Assembly: GCF_001945395.1 (NCBI RefSeq)
Contig: NZ_MSXV01000025.1
Coordinates: 1 to 64,000 of the forward strand
Reading direction: 5' to 3'
Length of the DNA: 64,000 nt
Source: Pseudomonas sp. PA15(2017)
GTDB taxonomy: Bacteria; Pseudomonadota; Gammaproteobacteria; Pseudomonadales; Pseudomonadaceae
Shown here: positions 53,646 through 63,198 of the stretch, in pieces
How positions within the stretch are numbered: position 1 is the first letter of the stretch
Layout: every line of letters begins with the position of its first letter
Notes under the pieces: generated by a model
Seen by the model: the letters and a program-made list of their open reading frames with translations, nothing else
Told to the model about the DNA's origin: nothing
Databases searched by the model: none
Program-made: the position numbers and the translations under genes

Positions 53646-53663
53646 CGTAAAGAAAGCATTACG
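53646..53663 (+). promoter_or_regulatory. TyrR/PhhR-box-like site
   Basis: CGTAAA-GAAAGC-ATTACG in the gap between divergent phhA and phhR resembles the TyrR box TGTAAA-N6-TTTACA (9 of 12 positions). PhhR, a TyrR homolog, activates phhAB and may control itself from here. Confidence 0.5.
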
Positions 53664-53746
53664 TCATGCGCGAAAGCCTGTTCCTGGCTCGGCGGCTTGC
53701 TCTAGACTGGCAAGAAACCTTGACGAAAATAACAAGAGCGACCGTC

Positions 53747-55297
53747 ATGCGTATCAAGATCCACTGCCAGAACCGCGTGGGCATCCTGCGCGACATTCTC
53801 GAACTGCTGGTCGACTACGGCATCAATGTCGCCCGCGGCGAGGTCGGTGGCGAGCAGGGCAACGCCGTCTACCTGCATTGTCCAAACCTGATCAACCTGC
53901 AATTCCAGGCTTTGCGCGCCAAGTTCGAAGCCATCACCGGTGTATTCGGTGTCAAGCGCGTGGGGCTGATGCCCAGCGAGCGCCACCACCTGGAACTCAA
54001 TGCCTTGCTCGGCGCTCTGGAGTTTCCGGTGTTGTCCGTCGACATGGGCGGCAGCATCGTCGCCGCCAACCGAGCCGCGGCAGCCTTGCTTGGCGTGCGC
54101 GTGGACGAGGTGCCAGGCATCGCGCTTTCACGCTATATCGAGGATTTCGACTTGCCGGAACTGGTGCGCGCCAATCGCTCGCGCATCAATGGGCTGCGGG
54201 TGAAGGTCTGCGGCGATGTGTTTCTCGCCGACATCGCGCCGCTGCAGAGCGAACACGGCGACAGCGAAGCCATGGCTGGTGCGGTGTTGACCTTGCACCG
54301 TGCCGACCGCGTCGGCGAGCGTATCTATCAGGTGCGCAAGCAGGAGCTGCGCGGCTTCGACAGCATCTTCCAGAGCTCGAAAATGATGGCCGCCGTAGTG
54401 CGCGAGGCACGGCGCATGGCGCCACTGGATGCACCGCTGCTGATCGAAGGTGAAACCGGCACCGGCAAGGAACTGCTGGCCCGGGCCTGCCACCTGGCCA
54501 GCCCACGCGGCCAGTCGCCATTTATGGCCCTGAATTGCGCGGGTTTGCCGGAGTCGATGGCCGAGACCGAGCTGTTCGGCTACGGCCCCGGCGCCTTCGA
54601 GGGCGCCCGCGCCGAAGGCAAGCTGGGCCTGCTGGAGCTGACCGCAGGCGGCACGCTGTTTCTCGATGGCGTTGGCGAAATGAGCCCGCGGCTGCAGGCC
54701 AAGCTGTTGCGCTTTCTGCAGGACGGCTGCTTTCGACGGGTCGGCAGCGACGAGGAGGTCTACCTGGACGTGCGGGTGACCTGCGCCACCCAGGTCGACC
54801 TTTCCGAGCTGTGCGCTCGCGGCGAATTCCGGGAAGACCTTTACCACCGTCTCAATGTCTTGAGCCTGCACATCCCGCCGCTGCGTGAATGCCTGGATGG
54901 CCTGCAGCCCCTGGCCGAGCATTTTCTCGACCGCGCCAGCCGACAGATCGGCTGCCCGCTACCAGGTCTGGCACCGGCCGCGCTGGAGAAACTGGGCCGT
55001 TATCACTGGCCGGGTAACGTCAGGCAGCTGGAGAACGTGCTGTTTCAGGCGGTGTCGTTATGCGAGGGTGCGGTGGTGAAGCCCGAGCACATTCGCCTGC
55101 CGGGCTACGGTGCGGCGCAGCCGCTGGGCGACTTCTCGCTGGACGGCGGGCTGGACGCCATCGTCGGGCGTTTCGAAAGGGCTGTGCTGGAGCGCCTGCA
55201 CGGCGAATTTCCCAGTAGCCGCCTGCTGGGCAAGCGCCTGGGCGTATCCCATACCACCATCGCCAACAAGTTGCGTGAGCATGGGCTGGGCAAGTGA
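53747..55297 (+). CDS. phhR: Aromatic amino-acid regulator PhhR (TyrR family)
   Basis: PhhR (516 aa) has an N-terminal ACT domain (MRIKIHCQNRVGILRDILE), a PAS domain (about 80-180), and an AAA+ domain (Walker A GETGTGKELLARACHL, Walker B GGTLFLDGVGEM). Its GAFTGA position reads GPGAFEGA, as in TyrR homologs that do not use classical sigma54 loop contacts in all promoters. A C-terminal HTH follows (LLGKRLGVSHTTIANKLREH). The ATG at 53747 begins the ACT domain; an upstream ATG at 53666 was rejected. It responds to phenylalanine or tyrosine. Confidence 0.95.
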   Translation: MRIKIHCQNRVGILRDILELLVDYGINVARGEVGGEQGNAVYLHCPNLINLQFQALRAKFEAITGVFGVKRVGLMPSERHHLELNALLGALEFPVLSVDMGGSIVAANRAAAALLGVRVDEVPGIALSRYIEDFDLPELVRANRSRINGLRVKVCGDVFLADIAPLQSEHGDSEAMAGAVLTLHRADRVGERIYQVRKQELRGFDSIFQSSKMMAAVVREARRMAPLDAPLLIEGETGTGKELLARACHLASPRGQSPFMALNCAGLPESMAETELFGYGPGAFEGARAEGKLGLLELTAGGTLFLDGVGEMSPRLQAKLLRFLQDGCFRRVGSDEEVYLDVRVTCATQVDLSELCARGEFREDLYHRLNVLSLHIPPLRECLDGLQPLAEHFLDRASRQIGCPLPGLAPAALEKLGRYHWPGNVRQLENVLFQAVSLCEGAVVKPEHIRLPGYGAAQPLGDFSLDGGLDAIVGRFERAVLERLHGEFPSSRLLGKRLGVSHTTIANKLREHGLGK

Positions 55298-55336
55298 CGC
55301 TGAAACCGTCGTAAATTGCGGAGACGCTACTGGATA

Positions 55337-56224
55337 TCAAGCTTCCGGCAGCAGCGTGGCGATCAACGCCCGCACGCTGCCGGGCAGTGCTTCGAGGTCG
55401 CGCACCAGCATGCTGCGCTCGCGGATCGCCCAGGGCTCTTCCAGTTCGATGGTGCGTAGCTTCATGGTGCGGCGGTGCCGGCTGGCGGCGGACTCGGGAA
55501 TGATGCCGATGCCGACGTTGGCTTCGACCATGCGGCAGATGGCTTCGAAGCTCGACATCTGGATTCGCAGTGACAGGGTGCCGCCCAGGGTCTCGACATG
55601 TTCACGCAGAAAGGTCAGCAGGGTACTGCCGTCGTGCAGGCCGATGTGCTGATACTGCAGGGTGTTGTTCAGGCTAACGCGCTCGCAGCCGGCCAGCGGA
55701 TGGCCGTCCGGCACCACCAGCACCAGGCGGTCGGTGCTGAAGTGCAGCACCTGCAGGCCGGCTGCTTCCACCGGGCCGGCGATGATGCCCAGGTCGGCAC
55801 CGCCATCAAGTACGCCACGGACGATATCGCGGCTCAGGCGCTCCTGCAGGTCAACCGTCACGCCGGGCCGGCTGGCGAGAAAGCCTGCGAGGATCTCCGG
55901 CAGGAATTCGGTTACCGCCGTGGTGTTGGCGAAGATGCGGATATGCCCGGCCGCGTCGCTGCCGTATTCGGTGAACTCGCTTTTCAGGTAATCGACCTGG
56001 CGCATGATCAGTCGCGCGTGCTGCAGCAGACGCTGGCCGGCTGGCGTCAGCTCTACGCCGCGGCTGTCGCGGTATAGCAGACGAGTGTCCAGCTGGCCCT
56101 CCAGCGCCTTGATACGGGCGCTGGCTGCCGCCGGCGACAGGGACGCTCGGCGTGCGCCCTGGGTCAGGCTGGGCGATTCGGCGATATGAATGAAGAGGCG
56201 CAAATCCGGCAGGTCGAAGTGCAT
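55337..56224 (-). CDS. LysR-family regulator of the itaconate cluster
   Basis: A 295-aa LysR regulator: N-terminal HTH (LPDLRLFIHIAESPSLTQGA, LSPAAASARIKALEGQLDTR) and an effector domain. It is divergent from the itaconate genes, the same arrangement as the PA0877-type regulator (ItcR/RipR) of P. aeruginosa. Start ATG at 56224 (MHFDLPDLRL); the upstream ATG at 56317 lies over the promoter region and was rejected. It probably activates ich-acd-mmgE-ict-ccl-dctP when itaconate or its CoA ester is present. Confidence 0.9.
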   Translation of the reverse strand: MHFDLPDLRLFIHIAESPSLTQGARRASLSPAAASARIKALEGQLDTRLLYRDSRGVELTPAGQRLLQHARLIMRQVDYLKSEFTEYGSDAAGHIRIFANTTAVTEFLPEILAGFLASRPGVTVDLQERLSRDIVRGVLDGGADLGIIAGPVEAAGLQVLHFSTDRLVLVVPDGHPLAGCERVSLNNTLQYQHIGLHDGSTLLTFLREHVETLGGTLSLRIQMSSFEAICRMVEANVGIGIIPESAASRHRRTMKLRTIELEEPWAIRERSMLVRDLEALPGSVRALIATLLPEA

Positions 56225-56250
56225 GGCGGCTCTGGGGCGAGTTGAAAAAT

Positions 56251-56273
56251 GGCGTTCAGCATAGCCGAACGCC
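56251..56273 (+). promoter_or_regulatory. LysR-type operator candidate
   Basis: GGCGTTC-9 bases-GAACGCC is a perfect 7-base inverted repeat containing a T-N11-A pair (56256/56268). It lies in the 128-base divergent gap between the LysR gene and ich. A second partial palindrome, gaacgttc, lies at about 56297-56304. Confidence 0.6.
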
Positions 56274-56352
56274 GGTTTAAATAAATGCGGATTCTCGGAA
56301 CGTTCATCGGATTGCATGCTGCCTGCACTCCAAGAACAAGCCGGGATCGACC

Positions 56353-57180
56353 ATGAGTGACTCTGCCTTCGCTGCCTGGATTGGCCGCACTGAAGAAGCC
56401 CACGACCAACTGAGCCGCAACCTGGTCAAACGCATCGCCGCGACCCTGGGTGAGGACACGCCCGCCCATGGCGAGGCGCTGCCGCCGCTCTGGCACTGGG
56501 CCTTCTTCCAGGAGCCCATCGCCGAAAGCGGCCTGGGCGGTGACGGACACCCGGCTCGCGGTGGTTTTCTGCCGCCAGCGGACAACCGCAATCGCATGTG
56601 GGCCGGCGGTCGCGTCGAATTCATCGCGCCCCTGCGCGTCGGCGGCGAAGCGACCCGGGTCTCGACCATCAAGCACATTGAGGAAAAGCACGGGCGCACC
56701 GGCGCGCTGCTGTTCGTCACCGTGCAGCACGACTACCTGCAGGATGGTGACCTGGCGATCCGCGAGGAGCAGGACATCGTCTACCGCGAGCCGAGCCCAC
56801 CCAAGGGTGGCGCCGGCGAAGCGCTGCCAGCCGGTGACTGGCGCGAAGGCGTGGTGCCGAGCCCGACCCTGCTGTTTCGCTATAGCGCGGTGACCTTCAA
56901 TGGCCATCGCATCCATTACGACTGGCCCTACGTCACCGAAGCCGAAGGTTACGCCGGCCTGGTGGTGCACGGCCCGCTGATCGCCACCCTGAACCTGCGC
57001 GCGTTCTGCCGCGCCCAGCCCCAGGCGCGGCTGCGCCGTTTCGCCTATCGCGGCTTGCGCCCGCTGCTCGCACCCGAACCTTTCGAGGTGGCCGGGCGAA
57101 TCGATGAGCCGGGCAAGGCGCAGTTGTGGGCGGGTAATGCTGCGGGCATGGCCCAGCAGGCCGAAGTGGAATTCGAATGA
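56353..57180 (+). CDS. ich: Itaconyl-CoA hydratase (MaoC/FAS1-dehydratase family)
   Basis: A 275-aa double hot-dog hydratase: LWHWAFFQEPIAESGLGGDG (N-terminal half), RMWAGGRVEFIAPLRVGGEA, and FRYSAVTFNGHRIHYDWPYV with the catalytic Asp/His region in the second half. In P. aeruginosa the gene in this position (PA0878) makes citramalyl-CoA from itaconyl-CoA (mesaconyl-C4-CoA hydratase class). First gene of the cluster; promoter 129 bases from the LysR start. Confidence 0.9.
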   Translation: MSDSAFAAWIGRTEEAHDQLSRNLVKRIAATLGEDTPAHGEALPPLWHWAFFQEPIAESGLGGDGHPARGGFLPPADNRNRMWAGGRVEFIAPLRVGGEATRVSTIKHIEEKHGRTGALLFVTVQHDYLQDGDLAIREEQDIVYREPSPPKGGAGEALPAGDWREGVVPSPTLLFRYSAVTFNGHRIHYDWPYVTEAEGYAGLVVHGPLIATLNLRAFCRAQPQARLRRFAYRGLRPLLAPEPFEVAGRIDEPGKAQLWAGNAAGMAQQAEVEFE

Positions 57181-57255
57181 TTGAGCCGAGGGTGGATCAC
57201 GCCTCACCGATCCACCGATAAGGGCCGCGAAAACAACAAGAATCGAGGAATCAAG

Positions 57256-58419
57256 ATGACCCCGGAACAGAGCGAAGAGCTGAATTTCATCCGCGAAGGC
57301 GTACGTGGCCTGTGCGCCGAATTCCCAGCCGAATACTGGCGCAAGATCGACGAGGAGAAGAGCTTCCCCGAGGCCTTCGTCGGCGCCATGACCGAAGCCG
57401 GCTGGCTGTCGGCGATGATCCCGGAAGAATACGGCGGCTCCGGCCTGGGTCTGGCCGAGGCGTCGGTGATCCTCGAGGAAGTGAACCGCTGCGGCGGCAA
57501 CTCCGGCACCATCCACGGGCAGATGTACAACATGTTCACCCTGCTGCGTAACGGCAGTGACGCGCAGAAAAGCTACTACCTGCCCAAGCTGGCCAGCGGC
57601 GAGCTGCGCCTGCAATCCATGGGCGTGACCGAACCGACCACCGGCACCGACACCACCAAGATCAAGACCACCGCCGTGCGCCAGGGCGACAAGTACGTGA
57701 TCAACGGCCAGAAGGTGTGGATCTCGCGCATCCAGCACTCCGACCTGATGATCCTGCTGGCGCGCACCACGCCGCTGGCCGAGGTGAAGAAGAAATCCGA
57801 AGGCATGTCGATCTTCCTGGTCGACCTGCGCGAGGCCATCGGCAACGGCCTGACCGTGCAACCGATCGCCAACATGGTCAACCACGAGACCAACGAGCTG
57901 TTCTTCGACAACCTGGAAATTCCAGCCAGCAGCCTGATCGGCGAGGAGGGCAAGGGCTTTCGCTACATCCTCGATGGCCTGAACGCCGAGCGTACGTTGA
58001 TCGCTGCCGAATGCATCGGCGACGGTCGTTGGTTCATCGACAAGGCCAGCGCCTACGCCCGTGATCGCGTGGTGTTCGGCCGGCCCATCGGCCAGAACCA
58101 GGGCGTGCAGTTCCCCATCGCCAAGGCCCACATCGAAGTGGAGGCCGCCGACCTGATGCGCTGGCGCGCCTGCGAGCAATACGACCGCGGCGAGAACGCC
58201 GGGGCCAGCGCCAACATGGCCAAGTACCTGGCGGCGGAAGCCTCCTGGGCGGCGGCCAACGCCTGCCTGCAGACCCACGGTGGCTTCGGCTTCGCCAACG
58301 AATACGACGTCGAGCGCAAGTTCCGCGAGACCCGCCTGTACCAGGTGGCGCCGATCTCCACCAACCTGATCATGTCCTACGTGGCCGAGCACTTGCTCGA
58401 GCTGCCGCGTAGCTTTTGA
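57256..58419 (+). CDS. Acyl-CoA dehydrogenase of the itaconate cluster
   Basis: A 387-aa acyl-CoA dehydrogenase: AMIPEEYGGSGLGLAEASVI, MGVTEPTTGTDTTKIKTTAV (FAD/substrate loop), ECIGDGRWFIDKASAYARDR, and QTHGGFGFANEYDVERKFRE. At the usual catalytic position, relatives have YEGT; here the motif is YQVAPIST, so the canonical Glu is absent. The activity may depend on another Glu, or differ. Its role in itaconate use (PA0879 homolog) is not explained by the three-step pathway. ATG at 57256 follows gagga. Confidence 0.9.
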   Translation: MTPEQSEELNFIREGVRGLCAEFPAEYWRKIDEEKSFPEAFVGAMTEAGWLSAMIPEEYGGSGLGLAEASVILEEVNRCGGNSGTIHGQMYNMFTLLRNGSDAQKSYYLPKLASGELRLQSMGVTEPTTGTDTTKIKTTAVRQGDKYVINGQKVWISRIQHSDLMILLARTTPLAEVKKKSEGMSIFLVDLREAIGNGLTVQPIANMVNHETNELFFDNLEIPASSLIGEEGKGFRYILDGLNAERTLIAAECIGDGRWFIDKASAYARDRVVFGRPIGQNQGVQFPIAKAHIEVEAADLMRWRACEQYDRGENAGASANMAKYLAAEASWAAANACLQTHGGFGFANEYDVERKFRETRLYQVAPISTNLIMSYVAEHLLELPRSF

Positions 58420-58429
58420 GGAGCCTGTC

Positions 58430-59779
58430 ATGAGCCATACCCAAGCCTTGGCAAGTTTCCTCGCCGAGTTGCGTTACGACGATCTGCCTGACTACGTGCT
58501 CAATCGCACCGAAGACCTGTTCCTCGACTGGCTCGGCTCGGCCCTGGCCAGTGAAGGTGCGCGACCGATCCCGCTGTTCGAGGCCTACGCGCAGAAGATG
58601 GGCCCGGCCGATGGCCCGGCGCGCATCCTGGTCAACGGACGCGGCACCTCGGCGTACTTCGCCGCGCTGGTCAACGGCGCCTCGTCCCATCTGGTGGAGC
58701 AGGACGACCTGCACAACAGTTCGGTGCTGCACCCCGCCACCGTGGTGTTCCCGGCGGCCCTGGCAGCCGCGCAGGACCTCGGCAAGCCCGGCCGCGAACT
58801 GTTGCTGGCCTCGGTCGCCGGCTACGAGGCGGGCATTCGCATCGGCGAATTCCTCGGCCGCTCGCACTACCGCATCTTCCACACCACGGCGACGGTCGGC
58901 ACCCTGGCCGCCGCCGTGGCCGTGGGCAAGTTGCTGAACTTCGACCACAAGCAGTTCGTTCACCTGCTCGGCAATGCCGGCACCCAGGCCGCCGGGCTGT
59001 GGGAGTTCCTGCGTGACGCCGCCGACTCCAAGCAACTGCACACCGCCAAGGCCGCCGCCGACGGCCTGCTGGCCGCGTACTTCACCGCCCAGGGCCTGAG
59101 CGGTGCGCAGAACATTCTCGAGGGCGAGCAGGGTATGGCCGCCGGCATGTCCAGTGATGCCAACCCGGGTAAGTTGTCCGATCGCCTCGGCAGCCGCTGG
59201 GCGCTGGTCGAAACCTCGTTCAAGTTCCATGCCTCCTGCCGCCATACCCATCCGGCCGCCGATGCGCTGCTCGATCTGATGCAGCGCGAACGCCTGCGCC
59301 ATGGCGATATCGCCAAGGTCATCACCCATGTGCACCAGGGCGCCATCGACGTGCTCGGTCGCGTGGTGGTACCGCAGACCGTGCACCAGGCCAAGTTTTC
59401 CATGGGCACGGTGCTCGGCCTGATCGCCGTGCATGGCAAGGCGCAGCTCACCGAGTTCGAGAACCTGTCGCTCACCGATGACGATGTCGCCGAGTTTCGC
59501 GACAAGGTCAGCATGCGCCTCGACCCCGAGGTGGACGGCGCTTATCCGGCGCGCTGGCTGGGACGGGTCGAGGTGGTCACCACCGACGGTCGAACCCTGC
59601 ATGGCGCCATCGACGAGCCCAAGGGCGATCCGGGCAACACCCTCTGCCGCACGGAGCTGGAAGACAAGTTCCGCCGTTTGCTGGCCTTTGCCGGCAAACG
59701 CGGCAGCGATGAGGCGGGCGAGCTGATCGCCAGGGTCTGGCGCCTGCGCGAGACCGACGACCTGAGCAACCTGGCCTGA
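58430..59779 (+). CDS. MmgE/PrpD-family protein
   Basis: A 449-aa MmgE/PrpD protein: SFLAELRYDDLPDYVLNRTE, NGASSHLVEQDDLHNSSVLH (active-site His/Asp region), GTLAAAVAVGKLLNFDHKQF, and KFHASCRHTHPAADALLDLM. The family includes 2-methylcitrate dehydratase and cis-aconitate decarboxylase, the enzyme that makes itaconate, and other lyases. Its exact reaction in this cluster is unknown; it corresponds to PA0881. It begins 10 bases after acd with gaggag as its site. Confidence 0.9.
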   Translation: MSHTQALASFLAELRYDDLPDYVLNRTEDLFLDWLGSALASEGARPIPLFEAYAQKMGPADGPARILVNGRGTSAYFAALVNGASSHLVEQDDLHNSSVLHPATVVFPAALAAAQDLGKPGRELLLASVAGYEAGIRIGEFLGRSHYRIFHTTATVGTLAAAVAVGKLLNFDHKQFVHLLGNAGTQAAGLWEFLRDAADSKQLHTAKAAADGLLAAYFTAQGLSGAQNILEGEQGMAAGMSSDANPGKLSDRLGSRWALVETSFKFHASCRHTHPAADALLDLMQRERLRHGDIAKVITHVHQGAIDVLGRVVVPQTVHQAKFSMGTVLGLIAVHGKAQLTEFENLSLTDDDVAEFRDKVSMRLDPEVDGAYPARWLGRVEVVTTDGRTLHGAIDEPKGDPGNTLCRTELEDKFRRLLAFAGKRGSDEAGELIARVWRLRETDDLSNLA

Positions 59780-59793
59780 CCGAGGACGCGCAC

Positions 59794-60996
59794 ATGAACA
59801 ACGCACAACAACCCCGGCCACTGGACGGCGTCACCGTGGTCAGCCTGGAACACGCCATCGCCGCGCCGTTCTGCACCCGCCAGCTCGCCGACATGGGCGC
59901 CCGGGTGATCAAGGTCGAGCGGCCCGGCAGCGGCGACTTCGCCCGTGGCTACGACGAGCGCGTCAACGGCCTGGCCTCGCACTTCGTGTGGACCAACCGT
60001 TCCAAGGAAAGCCTGACCCTGGACCTCAAGCAGGACGACGCCAGCGACGTGCTCGACAGCCTGCTGGCCAAGGCCGATGTGCTGGTGCAGAACCTCGCGC
60101 CGGGTGCGGCGGCACGCATGGGCTTGTCGTTCGACAAGCTGCATGCGCGGTTTCCGAAGCTGATCGTCTGTGACATCTCCGGCTACGGCGAGGGTGGCAG
60201 CTACGAGAAGAAAAAGGCCTATGACCTGCTGATCCAGAGCGAGGGCGGCTTTCTGTCGGTGACCGGCGGCGCGGGTGACGACCAACTGGCCAAGGCCGGT
60301 TGCTCCATCGCCGATATCGCCGCTGGCATGTATGCCTATAGCAATATCCTTTCGGCCCTGCTGCTGCGCGGCAAGACCGGATTGGGCAGCCGCATCGACG
60401 TGAGCATGCTCGAGAGCCTGGTCGAGTGGATGGGTTATCCCCTGTATTACGCGTACGACGGTGCCACGCCGCCGCCGCGTGCCGGGGCCGCCCACTCGAC
60501 CATCTATCCCTACGGCCCGTTTCCCGCCGGTGATGGCGGGACGGTGATGCTCGGCCTGCAGAACGAGCGGGAGTGGCAGGCGTTCTGCGAGCGGGTGCTG
60601 TTGCAGCCCGAGCTGGCAGGCGACGAGCGTTTTTCGGCCAACTTCAAGCGTTCGGCCAACCGCGAGGTGCTGCGCGGCATCATCGTCGAGACCTTTGCGG
60701 CGCTGAGCGCCGAGCAGGTCATCGAGCGGCTGGAGCAGGCGCAGATCGCCAATGCCCACGTCAATGACATGGCTGGGGTCTGGGCTCATCCGCAGCTCAA
60801 GGCCCGCGACCGCTGGCGCCAGGTCGACAGCCCCGGCGGCAGCTTGCCGGCGTTGCTGCCGCCGGGCAGCAACAGCGCCTTCGCCCCGCGGATGGATGCG
60901 GTGCCCGCGCTGGGTGAGCACACCGACGCGTTGCTGGCCGAGCTGGGGTACAGCGATGCAGCGATAGCGGGCCTGAAGGTGAGTGGGGCGGTTTGA
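59794..60996 (+). CDS. ict: Itaconate CoA-transferase (CaiB/BaiF class III)
   Basis: A 400-aa class III CoA-transferase: PLDGVTVVSLEHAIAAPFCT, MGARVIKVERPGSGDFARGY, NRSKESLTLDLKQDDASDVL, and the catalytic Asp in AYDLLIQSEGGFLSVTG. In P. aeruginosa Ict (PA0882) moves CoA from succinyl-CoA to itaconate. It is 14 bases after the MmgE/PrpD gene. A REP-like hairpin separates it from ccl. Confidence 0.93.
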   Translation: MNNAQQPRPLDGVTVVSLEHAIAAPFCTRQLADMGARVIKVERPGSGDFARGYDERVNGLASHFVWTNRSKESLTLDLKQDDASDVLDSLLAKADVLVQNLAPGAAARMGLSFDKLHARFPKLIVCDISGYGEGGSYEKKKAYDLLIQSEGGFLSVTGGAGDDQLAKAGCSIADIAAGMYAYSNILSALLLRGKTGLGSRIDVSMLESLVEWMGYPLYYAYDGATPPPRAGAAHSTIYPYGPFPAGDGGTVMLGLQNEREWQAFCERVLLQPELAGDERFSANFKRSANREVLRGIIVETFAALSAEQVIERLEQAQIANAHVNDMAGVWAHPQLKARDRWRQVDSPGGSLPALLPPGSNSAFAPRMDAVPALGEHTDALLAELGYSDAAIAGLKVSGAV

Positions 60997-61051
60997 GAGC
61001 TGTTCGCGACAGGTCGTGCGTGGCCCATCCCCGTGCAATGGTGCCGCCCTC

Positions 61052-61127
61052 AATTGGTGGGCTAAAGCCCACCCTACGGCAGATCTGCGCGAATTGTAGG
61101 GTGGGCTTCAGCCCACCATTTACCAAT
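61052..61127. repeat. Nested REP-like hairpin between ict and ccl
   Basis: ggtgggctaaagcccacc-ctac at 61056-61077 and gtag-ggtgggcttcagcccacc at 61096-61117 are inverted to each other and each is itself a palindrome; outer aattgg/ccaatt extend the arm. Within one operon, it may halt or protect the transcript. Confidence 0.75.
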
Positions 61128-61157
61128 TAACGAATTTCACGTCAGGAACCCGATGCC

Positions 61158-61982
61158 ATGACGACCTCCATCATCCGTACCGCGCTGTTCGTTCCCGCCT
61201 CACGACCTGAGCGTATTGCCAAGGCCCTGGCCAGCGGCGCTGATGCGGTCATCGTCGACCTAGAAGATGCGGTGCAGGAAAGCCTCAAGATCGAAGCGCG
61301 CGACAACCTTGGCCGCTTCCTTACCGACAATCCCGAAGCACGCCTGCTGGTGCGTATCAACTCGCCAGAGCACGCCGGCCATGCTGAGGACATCGCGTTG
61401 TGCCTGCGCCACAGCGGCGTCATCGGTGTACTGCTGCCCAAGGTGGAAAGCGCTGCCCAGGTGGCCCGCGTCGCAGAGGCCGGCAAGCCGGTCTGGCCGA
61501 TCATCGAAAGCGCCCGTGGCCTGCACAAGCTGCCGGCCATCGCCGCGTCTCCAGGCGTCGAACGCTTGTCCTTCGGCGGCCTGGACCTGGGCCTCGATCT
61601 TGGCCTGAACAGCGGTACCGCGGCGGCCGAGCGCCTGCTCGATCAGGCCCGCTACGCGATCTTATTGCACAGCCGCCTGGCCAATCTGGCGGCGCCGCTC
61701 GATAGCGTGTTTCCGGCTATTCAGGATCAGGCCGGCCTTGACCGCGCCAGCCGCGACGCCGGCAACATGGGCTTCGGCGGCCTGCTGTGCATCCACCCCA
61801 GCCAGGTTGCCGTGGTGCATCAGGCCCTGGCGCCCTCGGCAGAGGAACTCGATTGGGCGCGCCGGGTGCTGCAGGCCGGCGAGGACGGTGACGGGGTGTT
61901 CGTGGTCGACGGCCAGATGGTCGACGCGCCGGTGGTCGGGCGCGCCCGGCGCATCGTCGCACGGGCCGGCGACACCGGTTGA
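61158..61982 (+). CDS. ccl: (S)-citramalyl-CoA lyase
   Basis: A 274-aa CitE/HpcH-family lyase: ALFVPASRPERIAKALASGA, VIVDLEDAVQESLKIEARDN (metal-binding Glu/Asp), LVRINSPEHAGHAEDIAL, and LLPKVESAAQVARVAEAGKP, SFGGLDLGLDLGLNSG. It splits citramalyl-CoA into acetyl-CoA and pyruvate, the last step of itaconate use (PA0883 homolog). ATG at 61158 follows aggaac. It lies 161 bases after ict. Confidence 0.92.
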   Translation: MTTSIIRTALFVPASRPERIAKALASGADAVIVDLEDAVQESLKIEARDNLGRFLTDNPEARLLVRINSPEHAGHAEDIALCLRHSGVIGVLLPKVESAAQVARVAEAGKPVWPIIESARGLHKLPAIAASPGVERLSFGGLDLGLDLGLNSGTAAAERLLDQARYAILLHSRLANLAAPLDSVFPAIQDQAGLDRASRDAGNMGFGGLLCIHPSQVAVVHQALAPSAEELDWARRVLQAGEDGDGVFVVDGQMVDAPVVGRARRIVARAGDTG

Positions 61983-62105
61983 CCCATTGGGCCGCGTTCG
62001 GCACTGCCGAACGCGGCTTTGCACAATCACGAATTCCGCGCCAACCGTGGCGCGTTGTAAACAGGCAACAGGCTCGTTCACTACCTACCTACAAAAACAA
62101 GATGA

Positions 62106-63116
<1,011 letters not shown>

Positions 63117-63138
63117 TTACCGCTTGATCCTGCGACAT

Positions 63139-63172
63139 CAAAGGCCGCATCCAATCAAGGATGCGGCCTTCT
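63139..63172 (+). terminator. Terminator after the DctP gene
   Basis: A perfect 12-base stem AAGGCCGCATCC/GGATGCGGCCTT with a 6-base loop is followed by a weak T tract (cttcg). Confidence 0.75.
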
Positions 63173-63198
63173 TCGTATCTGCATACTCATAGGCGATT

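Noticed and set aside
53675..53705. Sigma54 promoter (TGGC...TTGC) before phhR
   Set aside because: The spacing between the GG and GC elements is one base too long for a functional -24/-12 pair.
56164..58431. 755-residue minus-strand frame opposite ich and the acyl-CoA dehydrogenase gene
   Set aside because: Antisense to two clear family members and spans an intergenic region; no recognisable domain.
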